Assembly (NCBI GenBank): GCA_919903585.1
Contig: CAKKST010000357.1
Span: forward strand, 1 to 10,412
Length of the DNA: 10,412 nt
Direction: 5' to 3'
Origin: Nitrospiria bacterium
Lineage (GTDB): Bacteria > Nitrospirota > CAKKRA01 > 9FT-COMBO-42-15
A program made the translations under genes and the position numbers. A model generated the notes under the pieces. It worked only from the letters and a program-made list of their open reading frames with translations. It did not search any database and had not been told where the DNA came from. Below are positions 6,464 to 10,412 of this stretch, in pieces; the stretch's first letter is position 1; each line of letters opens with the position of its first letter.

Positions 6464-7105
6464 TTACTTCCTTGAACTCAGAGGCACATAATAGTGAGTT
6501 CCTTTTTTCATCGTTGTGATCTGTTTTATCAGATCTTCAAGGTCAGTGCGGCTTTTAACAAAATCTATATCTGTTGTCTGTATTACAAGCAGGGGGCTTT
6601 CTGTGTAGTGGAAGAAGTAGTGATTATATGCCTCATTTAAATCTGCAAGATATTCTCTTGTAATCTCCTTTTCGTATTCCCTGCTGCGCCTCTTTATCCT
6701 TTCAACGAGCATATCCACCTCTGCCTGCAGATATATTACCAAATCAGGCTTTACTATACGGCCGTCAAGGAGTGAGAATATCTGCTCATAGAGGCCAAGC
6801 TCATTCTCATCAAGATTCAGATACGCAAAGATTCGGTCTTTGTCAAAGATATAGTCTGATATTGTTGCCCTTTTAAATAAATCCTGCTGCAGGAGCTCCT
6901 GCTGCTGCCTGAATCTATTTAAAAGAAAGAATATCTGGGTCTGAAAGGCAGACTGCTTTTTATCCTTATAAAAATCTGTAAGAAAGGGATTATCTTCTGC
7001 CTTTTCAAGGAACAGCCGTGCATTCATCTCCATTGACAGGAGCGTTGCAAGGCTTGTCTTGCCAACACCAATAGGGCCTTCAATTACTATGTATTTACCT
7101 TCCAT
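6464..7105 (-). CDS. Deoxynucleoside kinase (dGK/dCK/TK2-like)
   Basis: A 213-residue P-loop kinase of the deoxynucleoside kinase family, which phosphorylates deoxyguanosine, deoxyadenosine, deoxycytidine or related nucleosides in salvage. From the ATG at 7105, the opening MEGKYIVIEGPIGVGKTSLA holds the Walker A motif GPIGVGKTS. FLLNRFRQQQELLQ and SDYIFDKDRIFAYLNL carry the family's DR-like (D-K-D-R) signature. DLVIYLQAEVDMLVERIKRRSREYEKEI resembles the sugar-binding and arginine-rich lid region. Substrate choice cannot be read from sequence. A TTG at 7117 would add four residues and overlap the folK stop codon (TTGA). The ATG is the more usual family start but lacks a strong ribosome binding site, so translation may be coupled to folK. 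Neighbouring folate and lysine genes suggest a shared housekeeping transcript. Confidence 0.86.
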   Translation of the reverse strand: MEGKYIVIEGPIGVGKTSLATLLSMEMNARLFLEKAEDNPFLTDFYKDKKQSAFQTQIFFLLNRFRQQQELLQQDLFKRATISDYIFDKDRIFAYLNLDENELGLYEQIFSLLDGRIVKPDLVIYLQAEVDMLVERIKRRSREYEKEITREYLADLNEAYNHYFFHYTESPLLVIQTTDIDFVKSRTDLEDLIKQITTMKKGTHYYVPLSSRK

Positions 7106-7113
7106 AATTCTGC

Positions 7114-7602
7114 TCAAGCAGGCGATACTATCTTTTTTACCGCACCGCCATTATTAACATCCTTTAGAAGCCGTGCAATTGTTATCTTTAGCACAGGATG
7201 AATAATATCGGGTGCAATATCAGATAGCGTCTGCAATACAAACCTTCTCTTGTGCATCTCTGGGTGCGGTATCCTTAAATCTTTATCATCTATTATATCA
7301 TTATCATAGAGGAGAATATCAAGGTCAATTATGCGCGGGCCGAATTTTATTTCCCTTGTCCTGCCCATCTCTGATTCAATTGCCTGACACAATGAAAGGA
7401 GCGAAAGTGGTTTTAAATCAGTCTCTATCTCAACCGCACAGTTTACAAACCAGTCCTGATCCTTATACCTAACAGGCGCTGTTTCATAAAAGCTGGAGGT
7501 CTTTTTAATCGCAATACTCGTGTTTTTTCCTAAAAGTTCAATCGCCTTTTTACAGTTGCCAATCTTATCGCCAATGTTTGAGCCAATGCCAATGTAGGCC
7601 TT
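7114..7602 (-). CDS. folK: FolK (hydroxymethyldihydropterin pyrophosphokinase) with AAG in place of the start codon
   Basis: This enzyme transfers pyrophosphate from ATP to 6-hydroxymethyl-7,8-dihydropterin in folate synthesis. The open frame gives a complete, normal-length protein of about 162 residues: AYIGIGSNIGDK at the N-terminus, SSFYETAPV, DQDWFVNCAVEIET, then RTREIKFGPRIIDLDILLYD with the Mg-binding aspartates (DLD), and IPHPEMHKRRFVLQTLSDIAP. No ATG, GTG or TTG occurs in frame before TTG at 7392, which would discard the N-terminal half. The codon where homologues start is AAG (7602-7600), one base from ATG, and a strong GGGGAGG lies 9 bases upstream. So either the start codon has mutated, a rare start is used, or there is a base-call error beside the run of eight A. 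The next in-frame upstream stop is TAA at 7629-7627. The gene sits between dapL and the kinase and overlaps the kinase's possible TTG start. Confidence 0.8.
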   Translation of the reverse strand, partial: KAYIGIGSNIGDKIGNCKKAIELLGKNTSIAIKKTSSFYETAPVRYKDQDWFVNCAVEIETDLKPLSLLSLCQAIESEMGRTREIKFGPRIIDLDILLYDNDIIDDKDLRIPHPEMHKRRFVLQTLSDIAPDIIHPVLKITIARLLKDVNNGGAVKKIVSPA

Positions 7603-7608
7603 TTTTTT

Positions 7609-7629
7609 AATCCTCCCCGCCCCCCTTTA
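7609..7629 (-). repeat. G-rich repeat, copy A (upstream of folK)
   Basis: The minus strand reads TAAAGGGGG-GCG-GGGAGGATT. It matches copy B (8864-8886) base for base except for a 3-base versus 5-base middle. More G-rich runs extend toward 7650 (GGGGGGAGACAGGG). It fills most of the gap between dapL and folK and supplies the folK ribosome binding site. Confidence 0.6.
7612..7618 (-). promoter_or_regulatory. Strong ribosome binding site for folK, inside a G-rich repeat
   Basis: GGGGAGG on the minus strand lies exactly 9 bases before the AAG codon that replaces the folK start. The spacing is ideal for that codon and impossible for the adjacent AUU triplet at 7611-7609, which directly touches the site. 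This fixes where translation should start. Confidence 0.65.
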
Positions 7630-7662
7630 GCCACCCTGTCTCCCCCCTTGTATTATCTTTAT

Positions 7663-8829
7663 TCACAGTTTTTTCATCCTCTCAATAGCCTCTAACATAC
7701 GCTCCTTCTTTACTGTGAGCGCCATTCTAATGTAACCTTCGCCATCTTTCCCAAAACCATTGCCGGGTGTGGTTACAATCCCTGCCTTGTTTAGAAGTCG
7801 GGCCGTATAGTCAGCAGATTTAAAGCCCTTTGGTGTCTTAAGCCATATATAAAAGGTTGCCTTTGGAGCCTCTACCTCCATACCGAGTGATTTAAGCCCT
7901 GCAACAAGGATATCCCGCCTCTCCTGATAAATCTTTCTAATATCATCTGCTATAGACTGGTCACAGGTCAGCGCCTCTATCCCTGCCTCCTGAACAACCT
8001 CAAATACACCTGAATCAAGATTGCTCTTCACCTTTCCGAGTGCAGAGATTATATCCTTATTGCCGACTGCAAAGCCTATCCTCCAGCCTGTCATGTTATA
8101 GGTCTTGGATAGGGAGTGAAATTCTATGCCCACATCCTTTGCGCCATCTATCTCAAGAAAACTCATGGGTCTGTAATTATCATAATACATCTCTGAATAA
8201 GCTGCATCATGGGCGATGATAATATTATACTTTAAGGCAAATTTAATAACCCTTTCATAGAATTCTCTTTCTGCCACTGCAGAGGTGGGATTATTGGGAT
8301 AATTAATGAACATGATCTTTGCCTTCCTTGCTATCCTTGCTGGTATGGCATCTATGTCGGGAAGAAAATTATTTTTCTTTTTAAGAGGCATGATGTACGA
8401 CTGGCCGCCTGCAAAGAGTGTTCCTGCATTATAAACAGGATAGGCAGGGCTCGGCACAAGGGCAACATCGCCGGGGTTTATATAAGCAAGCGGGAAATGG
8501 CCTATACCTTCCTTTGAGCCGATAAGTGTGAGTACCTCATCCTCTGGATTTAGTTTCACATTAAATCTCTTTTTATACCACTCTGCAACTGCCTGCCTGA
8601 ATATTAACAGGCCTTCATAAGATGGATACTGATGATATTTTTCATTCTTGACTGCCTCTTGAAGTCTTTTGACTATATTTGGCGGTGTTGGTATGTCAGG
8701 GTCGCCTATGCCAAGATTGATTATGTCCATGCCATTTTTAATTGCCTCCTGTTTCATCTTATCTATGGAGGCAAATAAATATGGCGGAAGATTTTTAATC
8801 CGCTTTGCACGATCAACTTTAACCTTCAA
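7663..8829 (-). CDS. dapL: LL-diaminopimelate aminotransferase
   Basis: A 388-residue PLP-dependent class I/II aminotransferase. It converts tetrahydrodipicolinate directly to LL-2,6-diaminopimelate with glutamate as amino donor, bypassing the succinylase or acetylase steps of lysine and peptidoglycan synthesis. Diagnostic stretches of this DapL type are RIKNLPPYLFASIDK (10-24), LGIGDPDIPTP (39-49), HQYPSYEG (66-73), IGSKEGIGH (103-111), NYPNNPT (176-182), HDAAYSE (207-213), the PLP-lysine Lys242 in HSLSKTYNMTGWRIG, and TPGNGFGKDGEGYIRMALT (354-372). The length is typical. The start is a TTG at 8829 with AAGGAG about 9 bases upstream; homologues begin at the same point. Its position directly after dapB and dapA supports the role strongly. 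Related aminotransferases act on other amino acids, but the local context makes that unlikely. Confidence 0.93.
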   Translation of the reverse strand: MKVKVDRAKRIKNLPPYLFASIDKMKQEAIKNGMDIINLGIGDPDIPTPPNIVKRLQEAVKNEKYHQYPSYEGLLIFRQAVAEWYKKRFNVKLNPEDEVLTLIGSKEGIGHFPLAYINPGDVALVPSPAYPVYNAGTLFAGGQSYIMPLKKKNNFLPDIDAIPARIARKAKIMFINYPNNPTSAVAEREFYERVIKFALKYNIIIAHDAAYSEMYYDNYRPMSFLEIDGAKDVGIEFHSLSKTYNMTGWRIGFAVGNKDIISALGKVKSNLDSGVFEVVQEAGIEALTCDQSIADDIRKIYQERRDILVAGLKSLGMEVEAPKATFYIWLKTPKGFKSADYTARLLNKAGIVTTPGNGFGKDGEGYIRMALTVKKERMLEAIERMKKL

Positions 8830-8863
8830 TACACAAGTCTCCTTTCAATAATTATATATAACA

Positions 8864-8907
8864 AATCCTCCCCCTTACCCCCTTTACTAAAGGGGGCTGA
8901 GGAGATT
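8864..8907. repeat. Palindromic G/C-rich repeat, copy B, between dapB and dapL
   Basis: The core CCCCCTTTA-C-TAAAGGGGG (8878-8896) is a perfect 9-bp inverted repeat with a single central base. The flanks AATCCTCC (8864-8871) and GGAGATT (8901-8907) extend it imperfectly. Its left arm and flank recur as copy A in front of folK. On the minus-strand transcript it follows the dapB stop immediately, but no U-run follows, so it is not a classic terminator. It may protect or process the mRNA between dapB and dapL, as REP-type elements do. Confidence 0.68.
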
Positions 8908-8918
8908 ATTTCAGCCCC
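8893..8918 (-). promoter_or_regulatory. Alternative hairpin spanning the dapB stop codon
   Basis: GGGGCTGA (8893-8900) and TCAGCCCC (8911-8918) are perfect 8-bp inverted arms with a 10-base loop holding the dapB TAA. The right-hand stem shares its C-rich strand (in RNA) with the 9-bp palindrome at 8878-8896, so both cannot form fully at once. Whether this pairing regulates anything is unknown. Confidence 0.45.
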
Positions 8919-9709
8919 AACACATCCATCATATTATAAAGGCCAGGCTTTTGCTTCACCACCCATTTTGCTGCGCGGATGGCGCCCCTCGCAAAATTAT
9001 CCCTTGTATGCGCCTTGTGCGTTACCTCAAGACGTTCACCCATTCCGCCAAAGATAACAGTATGCTCGCCGACTATATCGCCTGCACGCACAGTCTGGAT
9101 GCCTATCTCCTTCTTCTTCCTTTCGCCAATCATACCATGTCTGTCATAAACAGCAACCTCATTTAAGTTTCTATTCACTGCCTCCGCAATAACCTCTGCC
9201 ATCTTCATGGCTGTGCCGCTCGGCGCATCTTTTTTAAACCTATGATGCGCCTCTACTATCTCTATGTCGTAATCATCGCCGAGTATCCTCGCTATATCAG
9301 CAATTGTCTTGAACATGAGATTTACGCCAACGCTCATATTCGGCGATAGGACACAGGGGATATTTTTTGTCAGATTTTTTATCTCTTCCATCTCGTCCTT
9401 TGAAAACCCTGTTGTGCCAATAACAGCGGCCTTTTTCTTATCTGCTGCAATTTTAAGACTTTCAAGGGTGGACTTGGGCATTGTAAAATCAATTATTGCA
9501 TCAGTATTATCAATTATCTTAGATAGATCGTCTGAGATAGCTATTCCGATCCTGCCCCATCCTGAAACCTCACCAGCATCCCTGCCAACAGATTGCTGTC
9601 CCCTTCTCTCAACAGCGCCTGATAAATTGACCCCGTCTGTCTCCTGAATCAGGGCGATTATCCTGCCGCCCATCCTTCCTGCTGCACCATTTACAATCAC
9701 CTTTACCAT
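8906..9709 (-). CDS. dapB: 4-hydroxy-tetrahydrodipicolinate reductase
   Basis: A 267-residue cytoplasmic NAD(P)H-dependent reductase that makes tetrahydrodipicolinate, the substrate of DapL. The nucleotide-binding motif GAAGRMGGRI is at 8-17. IIDFT (72-76) and GTTGFS (98-103) line the cofactor site, and SPNMSVGVNLMF (122-133) follows. The catalytic and substrate-binding signature EAHHRFKKDAPSGTA (153-167) contains His155, His156 and Lys160. RAGDIVGEHTV (208-218) and the family C-terminus KPGLYNMMDVLGL (254-266) are intact. GGGG 8 bases before the ATG supports the start. The gene lies 70 bp after dapA and 76 bp before dapL on one strand, so the three form a lysine and diaminopimelate operon. 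A pair of overlapping palindromes sits at its 3' end. Confidence 0.96.
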   Translation of the reverse strand: MVKVIVNGAAGRMGGRIIALIQETDGVNLSGAVERRGQQSVGRDAGEVSGWGRIGIAISDDLSKIIDNTDAIIDFTMPKSTLESLKIAADKKKAAVIGTTGFSKDEMEEIKNLTKNIPCVLSPNMSVGVNLMFKTIADIARILGDDYDIEIVEAHHRFKKDAPSGTAMKMAEVIAEAVNRNLNEVAVYDRHGMIGERKKKEIGIQTVRAGDIVGEHTVIFGGMGERLEVTHKAHTRDNFARGAIRAAKWVVKQKPGLYNMMDVLGLK

Positions 9710-9779
9710 AAGTTATACCCCTTTGGTTTTTCTATCAAAAAGTTGCTGAAATAAGGTTCAAGGATTCGCGTGGTCAATA

Positions 9780-10412
9780 TTATATCAGCCCATACTCCTT
9801 CAAGCCCTTCTTTAGCTTCTCCAGGTTCGCATCGGACATAGGACAGAGGGGCAGACGCAATTCAGCCGAGCATTTACCCATTAGCGATAACGCTGTCTTT
9901 ACTGGAATAGGATTTGTCTCGCAGAACATAAGGCCATGAAGGTTAAATGTTTTATAGTGAAGCCTGTTTGCCTCTTCCAAGTCTCCTTTTTCAAAGGCAT
10001 CCCACATGGCTGACATATCCTTTGGTATTATATTTGCTGTAACAGATATAACCCCTTTTCCGCCAACTGCATAGGTCGGCAGAGCAGTAAAATCATCGCC
10101 AGAGAGGATAGCAATCCTGTCACCACATAACTTTATTATCTCGCTTATCTGCTGCAGCGAGCCAGTTGCCTCTTTAATTGCAACAATATTTTTTATTTCT
10201 GATAGCCTTGCAACAGTCTGCGGAAGCATGTTTACTCCTGTCCTTCCGGGGACATTGTATGGGACAAGCGGTATATCAACATCCTCTGCAATCTTTTTAT
10301 AGTGCAGGTATAGCCCTTCCTGAGTAGGCTTATTGTAATATGGTGTAATCAGGAGCGCTGCATCTGCCTTTGCTGCCTTTGCATGTTTTGTAAGCATTAT
10401 GGCCTCTTCTGT
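9780..10412 (-). CDS. dapA: 4-hydroxy-tetrahydrodipicolinate synthase (5' end outside window)
   Basis: A class I aldolase-type enzyme that condenses pyruvate with aspartate semialdehyde, the first committed step to lysine and diaminopimelate. The frame stays open to the right edge: codons before the first visible Met read TEEAI, matching the internal S-T-E-E-A-I-x-L family motif. So 210 residues are visible of an expected 290 or so, and about 80 N-terminal residues are missing. Conserved features are ITPYYNKPTQEGLY, the catalytic Tyr in VPYNVPGRTG, and the Schiff-base Lys in IVAIKEATGSL. The Tyr and Lys are 28 residues apart, as in the E. coli enzyme (Tyr133, Lys161). LSGDDFTALP and GGKGVISVTANI follow, with NPIPVKTAL near the end. 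It heads the dapA-dapB-dapL run; its promoter is not in the window. The family has sialate and other lyase members, but the context fixes the function. Confidence 0.95.
   Translation of the reverse strand, partial: TEEAIMLTKHAKAAKADAALLITPYYNKPTQEGLYLHYKKIAEDVDIPLVPYNVPGRTGVNMLPQTVARLSEIKNIVAIKEATGSLQQISEIIKLCGDRIAILSGDDFTALPTYAVGGKGVISVTANIIPKDMSAMWDAFEKGDLEEANRLHYKTFNLHGLMFCETNPIPVKTALSLMGKCSAELRLPLCPMSDANLEKLKKGLKEYGLI

Noticed and set aside
7114..7392. folK as a 92-residue gene starting at TTG 7392
   Set aside because: The same frame continues upstream with clear FolK N-terminal motifs to 7600, so the short form is only an artefact of the missing start codon.
8951..9647. Plus-strand frames within dapB and at 7212-7472 and 8669-8851
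   Set aside because: They are antisense to well-conserved genes, with no independent evidence.
1..10412. A new defence, biosynthetic or mobile system
   Set aside because: The genes present are recognisable housekeeping enzymes or isolated hypothetical membrane proteins; no unexplained multi-gene cluster, CRISPR array, tRNA, rRNA or transposase gene was seen.

Overview
The window looks like part of a bacterial chromosome of moderate to low G+C, probably from an uncultured or environmental lineage. The direct aminotransferase route to lysine (DapL), the order dapA-dapB-dapL-folK-deoxynucleoside kinase, and the mix of small membrane proteins would suit Nitrospirota or the former Deltaproteobacteria. 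That placement is inference from gene content, not a phylogeny. Nearly all of the sequence is housekeeping. I see no phage, CRISPR, secretion or biosynthetic cluster, and I do not see a new multi-gene system. The interest lies in decayed genes and in short repeated or palindromic DNA.

Left part (1-3052, all minus strand). At the edge are the first codons of a probable AbrB/MazE-type antitoxin. Next come a six-helix DUF2301-like membrane protein with an AT-rich palindrome and short repeats upstream, a 5'-truncated isochorismatase-family hydrolase remnant, an exported dienelactone-hydrolase-family protein, and threonine ammonia-lyase with an ACT domain. The last two are 16 bp apart and likely co-transcribed.

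Middle (3053-6440). Two identical 16-bp near-palindromes closely resembling chromosomal parS (ParB-binding) sites lie 690 bp apart. They bracket a ZIP-transporter pseudogene and a small membrane protein (minus strand). The second copy lies between a good sigma-70 promoter and mnmG. mnmG and rsmG follow on the plus strand, the classic origin-proximal tRNA/rRNA modification pair. parA and parB, which often follow rsmG, are absent here.

Right part (6464-10412, all minus strand). A biosynthetic run in transcription order is dapA (5' end outside the window), dapB, dapL, folK and a deoxynucleoside kinase. The first three convert aspartate semialdehyde toward meso-diaminopimelate for lysine and peptidoglycan. 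FolK acts in folate synthesis and the kinase in nucleotide salvage. folK has a complete coding frame but no usual start codon: AAG sits where ATG is expected, behind a strong ribosome binding site. That site lies in a G-rich repeat also found between dapB and dapL.
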